From positions 5,887,148-5,951,147 of the forward strand of contig OZ007507.1 in NCBI GenBank assembly GCA_963931865.1: a DNA stretch of 64,000 nucleotides. The letters are read 5' to 3'. The translations under genes were made by a program, and so were the position numbers. This document shows, one piece after another, positions 42,201-53,700 of this stretch (within the stretch, counting starts at the first letter, position 1; each line of letters begins with the position of its first letter). This stretch comes from Axinella damicornis (lineage: Eukaryota; Porifera; Demospongiae; Axinellida; Axinellidae). The notes under the pieces are model-generated. The model did not search any database. It was not told where the DNA came from and was given only the letters and a program-made list of their open reading frames with translations.

Positions 42201-44661
42201 CACTGGGATGCCTGCGAGAGAGATGACAGAGGAATCCGCTGTGGCATGCACCACTACTCCCATCAACTGGGAGGAAACCTCAGTGCTGGACGGGGCCTGA
42301 GGGCGGGAACTACTGGTGAAGGAAGCCCTGCACATCCACGACACCTGCAGAGGAGTGCTTCTACCAGAATAGAGGGTTGGAAATCCCGGGTTGCTGGACC
42401 GCACGCACGTGTAGTAATGAGGAGTAATCCTCACTGACCTTTGACCTCTGATGGCGCATACCGTATTTCCACAATCAAACGCCGCGGCTACTATTTATTT
42501 CATCACGTGATTTACTGCGGCCTCTGTTCGAGGGCGGCCACTAGTCAAAGGCTGTGTTTATTAAACTCAGCATAAACAAGGAAGCAATTGGAGCACCATG
42601 TATCGAAAGAGAAGAAGTTTTGTTTCAGCCCTGGGCCGTGTGGTACTATCATAATCATACCGACAAAATGGTAGGAAACGCCAAAGCCATTACCGTCATG
42701 AAAGATTTCGCCGGTCACACGTCACTCCCCCCCCCGTGCCTCGACCACAGAAAACGCCAAACGCTTAGACAGCTCTGAGGTAATATGACCAGCAATCAGG
42801 TCTCCTGTCTTCACACTCACATTGAAGCAGTCACGGTCCTCAAGGGCTAGACAAAGCGATCGCCGGCCATTCGAATACTAGCCGTGGCTACTAAACAAGG
42901 GTGGCGTTTATTTCGTTCAGCCCTTCTGGAGGTGTGGCTATTATTCGAGGGCAGCCACTAATCAAATGTGGTGTTGGATCGTGGAAATATGGTATTCTCA
43001 GTGATAATTGTTTGTGGTTTTTTTCACTTTCACCCAGATAATGGCTGAAATGTAAGCGAATTTTTTTAGGTTTGTATCAGAGAACCTTCTATTCCGTCAT
43101 ATTATCATTTGTACAGTCCAAGATGGTAGTGTTGTTACAAGGGACAAGGACTTGATGAAGCTTCTGCGGTATGCGTGTCATTGGGAGACATTGGGAGGAT
43201 AATGGAGCCAGTCCTCTTTTCCTACTCCCATGTGGCCTGGGAATGAGGGTGTTATGAGGCTAGAGTTTGTACATATTTATTCATTATTCACCCTTCAATC
43301 CCTCCCTCTCTCCCTCCCTCCCACCCTCTCCCTCCCACCCACCCACCCTCCCACCCAGATCCTGATGACAGGCCTGGACCCTGCCCTCATGTCTCTGTTC
43401 TCTCTGGAAGCCTACTCCCAAGCGGAGGATCTCACCAAGACGATAGGACTGTGGGATCTCTTCCCGGGAGCCACCCTAGATGCCAAGATCTTTGACCCCT
43501 GTGGATACTCCCTCAATGCCATTGTCGAGGTCAGGACTCTGCTTGTAGGGACAGGCTATCTGTCATGGCTTATACATCTTGAACATGTGCACCACGGAAT
43601 AGCTTGCTGCTTTGCTCTTGTAACTCTCCTTCACCCCAAGTTGTGTAAAATAAATCTTTGTCAGAGGTGTTATATCTTAGAGCTACATGTAATAGTGATT
43701 GTAGATGTCAGTTGTCAAGCTTTATGTCAAATTCTGAGGGCTTGAATCACCCACCACGATCCCCTCTTAGCTTGATTCTAGTGTTCATTTCCTGCCGTAG
43801 TTGTTTGAATGTTGTTTGGAAAGTGTTTTCTTGAAGTGACAAAATGTACGCTAACAACTTACCGCTATTATGGTGCAAGAGGTTGTTGATGGTTTACATG
43901 TACATATGTGAAGGTGATTTCTCATGATCAGATTCAGAATGTTTTGATTGGCTGTTGTGTCAGCTGTACAATATACACCTGCACAGTCCACTAACTTTTC
44001 CTTCATATATCCTTTTCATTCCTTCCACCCCCCCCCCCCCCCCCCCCCCCCCCCCTTTCATTCCTCCTGCTCCCTCCCTTTTTCCTTCCTCCCCCTCTCT
44101 CCTTGCAGAGAGACTCCTACTTCACAGTACATGTGACACCCCAAGTGGAGTGCTCCTACGTCAGTTTTGAGACCAACTTGGAGCAGGAGTCCTACACGTC
44201 CCTCATCAACAGGGTCATCACCATCTTCAAACCTCAAAAGTGTACAGTCTCCCTCTTTGCCAGCAAGGTGGGCGTGGTTGGTGGGTGGGGACGTGGTGGC
44301 AGGTGCACGTGTGGTGGGTGTCTGTGTGTGCATTTGTATTTGTGGGTGTGCGTGCATAGGACGCTACCGTAGAAGCAGGAGCAAAGAAACCTCAATGAAC
44401 CAATCCATGCCTATAGCACTTGGCACATTCATTCAACAGCTAATATGATTGTTATCAACTTCCACTTTGTGTTCGTTCCAGACTGCCAAGTGCCGAGTGT
44501 CGTTCACAGCATTTGAGGATCACCAGATTAAGGGTTACCAGTGCAACGACAAGCAGTTCTGCCACTTCCTCATGTACAACCTCACCTTCGCCCACTACTC
44601 CCGCGTGGAGCCAGGGTCGCCTGGACGCGGCACCATCCCGAGTTTCATTAGCCTACAGTGA
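36293..44661 (+). CDS. AMD1: S-adenosylmethionine decarboxylase proenzyme (10 exons, 358 aa)
   Basis: Supplies decarboxylated AdoMet for spermidine and spermine synthesis in the cytosol. Exons: 36293-36438, 37258-37344, 37460-37586, 40405-40479, 41407-41434, 41635-41677, 41864-41924, 43359-43529, 44109-44267, 44482-44661 (TGA). All junctions are GT/AG and in phase (1077 nt). The proenzyme cuts itself in LSESSM (residues 77-82) to make the pyruvoyl cofactor; FILKTCGT carries the catalytic Cys (about 94). Other family blocks: HRNFQRPHLQEHPH, GRLNGDTWYLYT, DQTLE, FDPCGYSLNAI and CSYVSFETN. Length is close to human (334), with a longer N-terminus. The largest introns (3 and 7) hold MITEs, a diverged tandem duplication and a pseudogene fragment. 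Confidence 0.96.
36551..36782. mobile_element. 232-bp TAGCCTCG MITE in AMD1 intron 1, perfect 9-bp TSD
   Basis: Starts TAGCCTCGTTCTAGC, ends GGCCTGGGAATGAGGCTA. GCCTGATAG is at 36542-36550 and 36783-36791. A second inverted pair (TTCCCAGGCCTTCTCACC with GGTGAGAAGGCCTGGGAA) lies in the right half, as if two elements merged. Confidence 0.82.
37706..38235. repeat. Diverged tandem duplication, about 265-bp unit
   Basis: Two direct copies from AGGAATGGCCTACAA (about 37709) and AGGAATGGCTTACAA (about 37973). Both contain GGTGGTGGAGAT, GCTTTTGTC, CGTTCACTGA and CACATGCC-type blocks. In AMD1 intron 3. Confidence 0.7.
38738..38764. repeat. C27 homopolymer
   Basis: 27 consecutive C in AMD1 intron 3. 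Confidence 0.9.
38850..39345 (+). pseudogene. Fragment of an unrecognised protein gene, stops and frameshifts
   Basis: Reads FDQGSYLKILPQHFAEAL and LPENARNCFEKG, then a stop; the next frame continues ALDEAHEMLVNKDIKTT and later frames continue KEYLNKIYSQAL. It looks like a retro- or transposon-borne gene that decayed inside AMD1 intron 3. I do not recognise the family. Confidence 0.5.
39444..40035. mobile_element. 592-bp hAT-like MITE, CAAGGGCG ends, 8-bp TSD
   Basis: Left CAAGGGCGTATCGAGCCGCC with GGGCATGTAACT; right AGTTACATGCCCTC with ATGCGCCCTT. GGCGACAG is perfect at 39436-39443 and 40036-40043. Same family as the 42-bp element at 706. Confidence 0.82.
40640..40770. repeat. Dispersed repeat shared with 19740-19910
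   Basis: See the matching blocks AGAAATGGAGGCC and AGGAGAGAAATGGCCC. In AMD1 intron 4. Confidence 0.45.
42459..42994. mobile_element. MITE, ACCGTATTTCC family (second copy)
   Basis: Left ATACCGTATTTCCACAATCA; right GATCGTGGAAATATGGTA. The interior is in the opposite order to 28217-28742 (CGGCCACTAGTCAAAG near the left end here), so it is an inverted copy. AMD1 intron 7. Confidence 0.72.
44028..44055. repeat. C28 homopolymer upstream of AMD1 exon 9
   Basis: 28 C, then a further 50 bp of pyrimidine before the CTTGCAG acceptor at 44108. Confidence 0.88.
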
Positions 44662-46083
44662 CTCAAAGTGTGTGTGCTGTACTACAAGGCTTGTGCAAAT
44701 GTAGCAAGTGAACATCAATGAACATCAATGAATGCCGATTTCGTTTCCTGTTGTCAATGTTATTCTTGTACAGCTGAACTCAGTGACTTATCATCACTAC
44801 TGGTATGCTGTGTGTACATACTGCATGTGTTGTTGTTTTTCCTCTGGTTTCATTTTCAGTGCACTGTATACTACCACTACGCAATGTACAACCAGTACAG
44901 CATGCACATGTGTACTACGCCATGTAGCATTCCCCTAACAACACACACGGATTGTGTACCACAAACACACAATTAACATCAGTACATGACCATGCACATG
45001 CATTACTAGCGAATCTGTGCCCCCCACCTGTACCCCTCAAGGATGATAAGTATGGTCACACAAGAGCAAGCAGGTGGTCACACTCAAGCTAGCAGGACCA
45101 ACTGGCTGGAAAAAGAGCTGTTAATCATATGGGACAAACATGTAAACAATTTCAGCTGTGTAACATCAATGCATGCATGCAGCAGGTCACATGGGAATAC
45201 GGATTTTGATCATAACATGAGTGTAAACAATTTTAGCTGTGCAACATCAATGCATGCATCAGGTCACATGGGAATAGACTTCGGTCCGGACGGACATACG
45301 TATGAACAATTTAGCTGTGTTACATGCATGCAGGTCACAAAGGAATACAGATTTCAGTCTGCATGTGATGTACATATAAATACTAAAGCGATGCATACAG
45401 TTTTGGCTAGCCCCTTCCCTTCTAGTCAGTTGAAAGATTCTAGCAGAGAAGACGACCACGATTTACAAAACTCAACACACAGCCCCCCATTCCAACTATG
45501 TGTGGTCACTTGCTGCTATATTCGCAGGAGGGTTTCTAAGTGAGGAGTTGTGTGGTACCGTCCCATCTCACTCCGAACATCAATCCTGTGAAAGAACCCA
45601 AGATGGATGAGATAGGAAGTTACAATAACAGCAGCTACAACCACAAGACTGTGGGTTTAGATAGTACACTACTCCACACAATGTGCTGCCCCACTCTCTG
45701 TCACAGGTGGACCCATATCCTCGGAGAAGAGACTTGCTAAGTAGGAAATGGCTACCCCAATTTGTACACTAGATAGCCTGGCCTGGTTGCTAGCTTCTTT
45801 GGAGGAGGAGGAGGAGGGGAGGAGCCAGGTACATTGATGTCATGTGAAGTGTCACAGTTAATTTGTGTGCAGGTAAGTTCTAAACCAGGAGCTCAAACGG
45901 AAATTGACTCAATGTAGTCAGCAGGTAGTGTCCATATGCAGTCCACTGTCAACATCACTTGCATGATATAATGTACTGTACCACAACTCCCTTAGTTTTA
46001 CGAACGATCAAAGACTTGAGGTAGGAATGGCCGGGCCAGCAGAAGCCTAATATTCAATCTTGGTACAATAAAACCCGCTCAAC
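44662..46083. other. Intergenic, AMD1 to the next gene
   Basis: No gene seen. It holds a three-copy tandem repeat (45136-45360). The next gene on the right ends here at 46084 on the minus strand, so this is a convergent intergenic stretch. Confidence 0.5.
45136..45360. repeat. Three imperfect tandem copies (60-100 bp)
   Basis: Each contains AACAATTT(C/T)AGCTGTG, then ACATCAATGCATGCA, AGGTCAC and GGAATA; the third is shorter. Confidence 0.7.
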
Positions 46084-48827
46084 TCACTGGCATAGTTGAC
46101 TGGGATCCAAATTGGCGATTACTGCCTTCTTGATCATGTCCTTGTCAATCTTGCCCCAGTATCCGGTGTAGAACACCTCCACCAGTACTCTGGGCCTGGA
46201 GCTCAACTTGTTCTCATCACTGCTGCTATAGAAGGTCACGTGTTCACAAAATCTGTCCGTTCGCCCGGCATCAAGGGTGATTTCAAATTCCGGAAGATTC
46301 TGTTGGATCAGAGAGAATAGAGAGAAAGTTTGGTTAAGAATTGAGAAATCAGAGGGCTACCTATGGAAGCAGACATAGGTGACGGTAGTGTGACGGTAGT
46401 GGAACGTTAGTGTGAAGGCAGTGTGAAGGTAGTGTGACTGTGAAGGTAGTGTGAAGGTCAACATAATGTCTACATTGCTCTCCTATCTGGTGACCAGATT
46501 CTGGTCTGCAGTCAGTCCTAAAGCTATTCATTATTCACTGTTTTGGCAGTTACTGATATTGACGGATAATGGCAACCATGGCACTACCCTAGCGAGTCTA
46601 GCATGTTGGGAGTGAACATTCAACTTGAACGACTTCGTGGTCCCCTTGGATACGAGGGGGAGGGGACATAACATGTACCATGCTCTCAACTTTTTCATTC
46701 AATTCTGTTTGAGTTGTCACGCAAACGTACACTACAAAATCACCTCAAACAAAGGATCGCACAAACAGCTTATGACTTTTGGAGCTGATTCGACAAAACT
46801 TTGAGATGGTACTTTTGGAAATTCAAGTGACAAAAGTGAAAACAACTGGACTGAGTTGAAAGCCCCCGGCGATGGGCTCCCAGCTAGCTGAGGGCTGGTG
46901 GTGAAAGTACCCCCAGCCTTGCCCATCTCTAGTTTGTGGTTGCACGCTGTTCTAGAAGTTAAGGGTAGAGACAGTATATCATGCGTAGGCAGCTTGTCGT
47001 GCAGAACGGGCATGACGAATGACTAACCGGATGCAGGACAGCTTGGTTCCTGACTGCCTGCCACTCAACCTTACACACAGCCCTAAGCCACTGAAAAGGT
47101 TCATTGTGTTCACTTCACTGCAAACTGGCAACCAAGCTTCTGTACATAATAACTCTATTACTCTTGTGAATGGTGGGTTGAAAACATGCCAAAAGACTCC
47201 ATTGACCAATAGTTGTGGGCTACTACAATGCTGAACCACTTCAGTGATGTTGTTGTTTGATACCAGACAAATGTCTCTGAGGTTGCAGCACCCTGTCACA
47301 TGGTAACAGGACCCTGTCATGGGACACAACACCCTGTCACATGATAATAGGACCCTGTCATGGGATCACAACACCCTGTCACATGATAACAGGACCCTGT
47401 CATGGGATCACAACACCCTGTCACATGATAACAGGACCCTGTCATGGGATCACAACACCCTGTCACAAGCACTCTGTCACATGATAGCAGGACCCTGTCA
47501 AGGGATCACAACACCTTGTCACAAGCACCCTGTCACATGACCCTGTCATGGGATCACAACACCCTGTCACGAGCACCCTGTCACATGACATGGAACCACA
47601 ACAAGTACAACCTGACAAGGGTACTCTGATCACAGCACCCTAGGCCCTGTGATCACATGGAAAAAAAAACACCGTTACGCTTATGTGTTCAGGGATTGAT
47701 TCCTATGAGAGTGACGTACATCATAACAAGTCAAGTGTTACATAATAAAGTGGCTGCATTGATGCGCTACGACGACACGTGACTGAGTACTTCTGCATGG
47801 CAAAAGAACATAGGAGTTCAATGGCAGCTGAACAGAAACTACTAGCTCAATAGCACTCGAGGTCGCATAGCTGCTCGATCTAATCGGCACGGTAACTGCG
47901 CTACAGTGACAGTTGACACAGTAGCACTTTGTAAGTTCAGAGCTGCTTGCGTTTCTAAGATCACTGTAGAAATTACTACTACTTTCTTCCCATGAAGGGC
48001 ATTTCGGTTGTTTTATGGCCAGTGACGTCAAATGCAGCCGCTCTATAGAAATCAATGATCAAGTCGTTCACATCAACCAAAGGATGTATGTTTCAGTTGA
48101 TCATCAAGGAAGTGCAGACACAGTGTTATACAAGTGCATTGAGTTCTCAGGGCTTCGTGGGTAGAGGCATTTTCCCATTCCACTTCTAAGTTGCTACAGC
48201 ATCCTTGTGCATGGTAGAGTTGACTTTTGCACTTCCAACAGAGTAATCCGCTTATACCTGTTGCTATAACCTCCATCTTCAAATAAGACAGCAATACCAC
48301 GACACTGTATATCCATGGCTTTGTTGTCACTGGTGACGATGGATGAACTAAACATAAAATTCTTTGTCTCTCGTAAAGGTGTCAATGTCATGCAGGGACC
48401 CTTTTTCCCTGTAATGTATAGCCTATCTTGTGAAAGCAGGGGCCCCTGGAAGATCAGCAGCCACGTGCTGAAGGGGCTACCCTGTCAAAATATACCTGTG
48501 ATGCATCATCATCATGAATAATCAGCGTGGCTAGCAGATTCATACTTTCACATCATAATATCAAGCCAGCTGGATTCATCCCTTTTCTCATCGGTAGTGT
48601 GACAACTGTTTTAATACTGCCTAAACAAATTACGTTACCTTTTGCAGATCCGCAAGCAGCTGTCTGAGTTGATCGTCGTTGAATTGCGTTTCTTCCATAG
48701 ACTCCACCAGGTACGGGTAGTTGATGATCACATACACCCTGCCTCTGGCAATTGCACGCAATGTGCCAGTGCCGTCAGCCTGGTCGATGTCGTACTCTTG
48801 CCGCGTTTTGTTGCTTTTATTCCCCAT
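46084..48827 (-). CDS. Unrecognised small protein, two exons, 134 aa
   Basis: Exons 48827-48639 and 46299-46084; phase-0 junction with donor AAG|GTAACG and acceptor CTCTGATCCAACAG. I do not recognise the family. The first exon starts MGNKSNKTRQEYD, a good N-myristoylation sequence (Gly2, Asn3, Ser6-like position), and contains VYVIINYPYLVESMEET. The second exon is acidic/basic (GRTDRFCEHVTFYSSSDENK, then VLVEVFYTGYWGKIDKDMIK) and ends DPSQLCQ. No membrane segment. A 2.3-kb intron with a minisatellite separates the exons, so additional exons could be missed; the exact phase match supports direct joining. The stop is followed by about 1.4 kb without genes. Confidence 0.6.
46380..46460. repeat. 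GGTAGTGTGA short minisatellite
   Basis: About eight repeats of (G)GGTAGTGTGAA/CGGT in the intron of the unrecognised gene. Confidence 0.75.
47284..47645. repeat. CACCCTGTCACATGATAACAGG minisatellite
   Basis: About 43-bp units (CACCCTGTCACATGATAACA + GGACCCTGTCATGGGATCAC) that shorten to the right. Confidence 0.85.
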
Positions 48828-49079
48828 TGCTCTCTGGCTGTTTGACCCTGCAGGTACCGTTAAATCACTACCTTAATTAACCGGCCAACCCACATGGCCC
48901 CGCCGATGGGCCACGTGGACCACAAATGGCGGCGCCTAGCGCTACTTAGAACAGATAGATCTACACAGCCTTTCATTTACTCTGCTCGTTGTTATAAATA
49001 CACAGGGATGATCTGAGTTGTGAAGTGGTTCACTAGTAGATCACCTCATAATCTCACGGCTACGGAAGCCGAGAAGGGC

Positions 49080-49205
49080 CATTCCAATCTGCCGTTCTAC
49101 CATTCTGCCGTTCTACCATTCTGCCGTTCTACCATTCTGCCGTTCTGCCATTCTGCTTTTCTGCCATTCTGCTTTTCTGCCGTTCTGCCATTCTGCTATT
49201 CTGCC
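49080..49205. repeat. CTGCCGTTCTACCATT minisatellite
   Basis: Repeats of CTGCCGTTCTACCATT / CTGCCATTCTGCTTTT, 8-16 bp period. Confidence 0.85.
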
Positions 49206-49684
49206 GTACGTTCTGAGGTAGACGTGACTGCACGTGCGCATCAACAGATGCGCGCGCGTAATTGTAAGTTCGGTCAGCGGAGTATGCATTAGCTAACGGT
49301 GACATTGCAAGAATGCTGTATATCGTGTAACTGTGACTGACTTAGCTAGATAGCTAACTACCAGCTAAATCCAGTCCAGGTTATCTATACTTGTTATATT
49401 ATCAAAATGTTTCTTCATCCACCAAGGTACATCAACTCCTTTCAGTAACCAATGTGGATAGATCATCAACAAATTGAAAGTGATCATGACCACCATGATA
49501 CAGATATAATCAATGCATTATAGGAAAGCCTTGCTAAGTCAAAGTCCTTTTGAGGTTTATTAGCTAGCTACATACAAACCAATAGAGTGAAGTTCTAGTT
49601 GTGGTAATGTTCTGAGTGTGAAGTGGCAGGCTTGTAAAACTATGGAAGGGGGATGTAACTGAGAATGACCATTCATTCAGCCAC

Positions 49685-50020
49685 ATTTTTCAATCCTGCC
49701 ATTCTTCAATCCTGCCATTCTTCAATCCTGCCATTCTTCAATCCTGCCATTCTTCAATCCTACCATTCTTCAATCCTGCCATTCTTCAATCCTGCCATTC
49801 TTCCTTACTGCCGTTCTTCAATCCTGCCATTCTTCAATCCTGCCATTCTTCCTTACTGCCGTTCTTCCTTACTGCCGTTCTTCCTTACTGTACTGCCGTT
49901 CTTCCTTACTGCCATTCTTCACAACTGCCACTCTTCCTTACTGCCGTTCTTCTTTACTGCCATTCTTCACAACTGCCATTCTTCCTTACTGCTGTTCTTC
50001 CTTCCTGCTATTCTGGCATC
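49685..50020. repeat. CATTCTTCAATCCTGC minisatellite
   Basis: About 20 units of 17-21 bp: first CAATCCTGCCATTCTT, then CCTTACTGCCGTTCTT. Confidence 0.88.
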
Positions 50021-50728
50021 TTACGGTTGCTATAAGCTTAATGATTGGTCTGTAGCTATATAGTTGCTAATCGGATGATCACCTGCATTTCGACCTTCTC
50101 CTTCGTCAGAAACACCAGTAGCGCTGGACGAACCAATTCCAGATTCTATATCGCTCCCAGCTGTACCGTCCATCGTTTCACTTGTACCTACCTGTACTTA
50201 GACACACGATTAGCTAGCTACACGATATAGCTACAGCGTTCTTGCAATGTCACCGCAGGACTCCCTGGCAGATCAGCCTATGGCTGAGCCTGAAGGGACT
50301 ACCCAGATCAGCTTATGGCCGTTGAAAATTAAAATCTACTAACTACTAGCTACTTATATTACTACCGTCATTTGTAAGAACGCTGCAATTACGCGCATTG
50401 CATATTGCGCATCGATCGTACACTATGTTCAAGATGCGCACGTGCAGCACGTGCTACCTCAGAATAGCGCTATTATATAATAGCAGAACGGCAGAATGGC
50501 AGAACGGCAGAATAGCACAATGGCAGAACGGTAGAACGGCAAAACGGTAGAATGGAATGGCCCTTCTCGGCTTCCGTACACGGCCGTCGATGGAAGCAGG
50601 AGGCTGCCAGGAGCACATAATGAAACCGGAGGTGGAGCTCGAGCGCTCCTGATAGAGGTCATCACGTGCAATATAAACTCTGCAAATGCGCAACCCCTAC
50701 CCGTACCTGTACACCCTGCAAACAAACG

Positions 50729-53700
50729 ATGGCTGCAGAAGCTTCTAGCTACCCTGGCATGGAGAGGTGGAGGGGGAAGGTAGCCCTGGTCACGGGGGCC
50801 TCTGCCGGCATTGGCTATGCAATTGCAAAGCAGTTGACTGAGTTGGGAATGAACGTAGTGGGCTGTGCCAGGAATACTGGGACAATTCAGGTATGTTTGT
50901 TCTGATCATATGGTAAGACAGCAGTGACTGGTGGTCACTGTAGCTGCTGATGGCGTGTCACAGTCCTGTATCTGTGCTGACCATGCACAGTGAAGCGTGC
51001 ATCAGACAAAGTTCTGCATGAGCCTGTCACTTGCATAATATATCAGCACAGTAATACTGCTATGTTAGCCTCGTTCCCAGTCCCACGCCCAGCTTTTAGT
51101 CGCTTGCAGTACGATAAAGCGGGCCGTACTGCAAGCGACGAAAAGCTGGGCATGGGATGGGAACGAGGCTACTGCTATGTAGTGTACATCAGTGGTGGTG
51201 GTTAGTGATGGGCGTCTGTAAGAGAATGGTTCTCCTTTCTCTCGTTAGTCTCTGGCCAGTGAGCTGAGCTCAGCTGCTGGTAATCTGGTCGCCATCAAGT
51301 GTGACGTAAGGAATGAGGAGGAAATTCTTGCCATGTTTGAGAAGATAATGTCCCAGTTTGGAGGTGTAGATGTTTGTATCAACAACGCTGGGCTGGCCCA
51401 TGACGCACCTCTCTTGTCAGGAGCTACAAGTGACTGGAGAAACATGATGGAGGTGTGTGAGGGACCGTACTGTCATGTGTATGAGGGATGGCTTGCATCA
51501 TGTCTCTGTTACCAAGGCTTTCATTTATCGTGATTGCAGGTCAATGTTCTGGGAATGTGCATCTGCTCGCGTGAGTTTGTGAAGCAGTTGAAGGAGAGAG
51601 GAGTTGATGATGGGCACATCATACTGCTAAACAGGTACAATGATTGTAGTAGCTGACTGCATGCAAGGGTTGCATGATGACATCCCCCCTCCGATGCCAG
51701 GGGAGGGCGGGAGTGGGGAAGGGCCCCGGGGGTGCATGCAGACAAGGTCCGTATTCAGGTTTATGAGGTGGGGCCATTACAAAACTGCATATGTGAATAT
51801 GTTCTGTGTATTATATAGCATGTCGGGTCACCGTGTCATCAACTCAGCCAACACTCACTTCTACACTGCTACCAAGTTTGCAACTACTGCCATGACGGAG
51901 GGCCTTCGACAGGAGCTGAGGGAGAGGAAATCCAACATCAAAGTCACTGTAGGCTATGTGTGGTATTGACTGGATATGTTTCTTGGCTCCTCAGTGTGGA
52001 GTGAGTGATGTGTGTTTCATTAGCTAGGGTTAGGCGTGCATTTCATTATGATTAGCAAGTTGCTTCCTTCAGTGGGTAAATATTACTTCAAGGGTACAAA
52101 ATTTAGAACTTTGAAGGTACCTTGGAATTGTTGGGTACTGATTGATTTAACAGAATCAGTCAGCGCAGATGCTCATGCAATGGAACTTGTGCATTATGGA
52201 GCTTGCAACATAATGGGTGTGGTCAATGATACCACCACATATGACATGCTGGGACAGCTGTATTATTATAGCCAATTTTAGCAATGTGCTAAAATTAGTA
52301 ACCACTATTGATAGTAGCCTTTAGGTAGTATTACTCAGACTGCAGAAGGGTTGGGTTCTTGCAGTAAACATTCTCCCTCATTTGCAGCATGAGACACAGG
52401 GTGAAGTGAGTAGCCATCCTTGCTTTTCAACCAGTCCACCTACAGTAGTCTAGCTGCATGCACTTGTGCACGTGTCAGTCCAATGAAGTAGCCATTTGGG
52501 TGGGTGGGGCTCTGCAACCTCAACATTTGCCAATCATGTAGGCTTTTTATGGCTCTGTTCTTAAGTTAATGTTAATCACCATTTTGTCTTCTCTCATGCA
52601 GTCCATATCACCAGGGCTGGTGCGTACTGAGTTCCGTGGAAGAGCTTCCAATGTGCAGGATATGGAACAGTCTAAGAAGGACTATGATAAGCTATGTGAC
52701 AGGGTAAGCCAGCCCTGATTTGGAATTGGATCCGAATTGGATTGGAGTTGGATCCGAAGTGGATTGGAATTGGAATTGGATCCAAATTGGAATGGCCAGT
52801 ATCATCACTAATGGAATTGGATCCAAATTGGAATGGCATTGGCTCCGAAGTGGGATGATTGGGGGGCAGGAGTACATTAGTGATGTGCGACCATTGTGCT
52901 TCGTTTGTACTGTGTAACTTACATTGGTAGTGGACATTTGGGGGATGGGACTAAATAGTGACGTGCACATGTAGCCTTCGTACTGCATTGACAACATGTC
53001 AAGACCTAGTGCTCGCAAGTGATGCTATCGCACAAGGTTGTGTGTTGGTGTGTCAGAGTAAGAAGTACGCCAGACTGACGCAGATGCATGCGCAGTGGGG
53101 GAGGCGACACTTCTGAAGCATACCTGAAGAGAGAACTGTCTTGAGCTATTTGCAAAAAGAGTTGAAAAGCAGGATTAATATTTGAAAACTTTTCCCCAAA
53201 CTAGTCCCGTTACTATTTTAGCTCACACACATACAGAGGCGTCACGACTATAGCTAGAAGACAGAGCAAAGCCAGTATCAAGACCCCATTGCTAGTGAAG
53301 TAGAGGAAGGACATAATGACTTTGAAAAAGTGCTTTACGACAATGTAGTCAATCAAGCTGCTTCACAGCCAAGCGGGCATCTCGGCTAGTGGAAATAATG
53401 GCTTTTCTGGAGTTGATGACTGCTGGGATACATATCCTGTGCCACTTACGGACACTCCTGGTCACACCTCTGCATATAGAGAGCTGCCCGGTGCCGGACT
53501 GCTCAAATGAAGGGGCAGTGGCTGAAGCGAGCAAAGCAACTTGTAATGATATACCGTATTTCTGCGATCAAACACCAGGGCTACTATTCACCAGTCACAT
53601 GTCGCTCGCCCTCTATGCCTCAGGAAATGCCCTAGATAGCTCTTGGGATACAGGCACTGTGCATGACCAGCAAACTGTTCTCGGTCATGCTCACAACAAA

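Larger units (their letters stand above)
49058..50575. repeat. 1.5-kb inverted-repeat structure with satellite arms
   Basis: CGGAAGCCGAGAAGGGCCAT at 49061 pairs with ATGGCCCTTCTCGGCTTCCG at 50556-50575. GGTGACATTGCAAGAATGCT near 49298 pairs with GCGTTCTTGCAATGTCACCG near 50237. CCATTCTGCCGTTCT repeats lie in the left arm, AGAACGGCAGAATGG repeats in the right arm, and a 21-bp CATTCTTCAATCCTGC array in the middle. It ends about 150 bp before the DHRS11 start codon. Confidence 0.75.
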
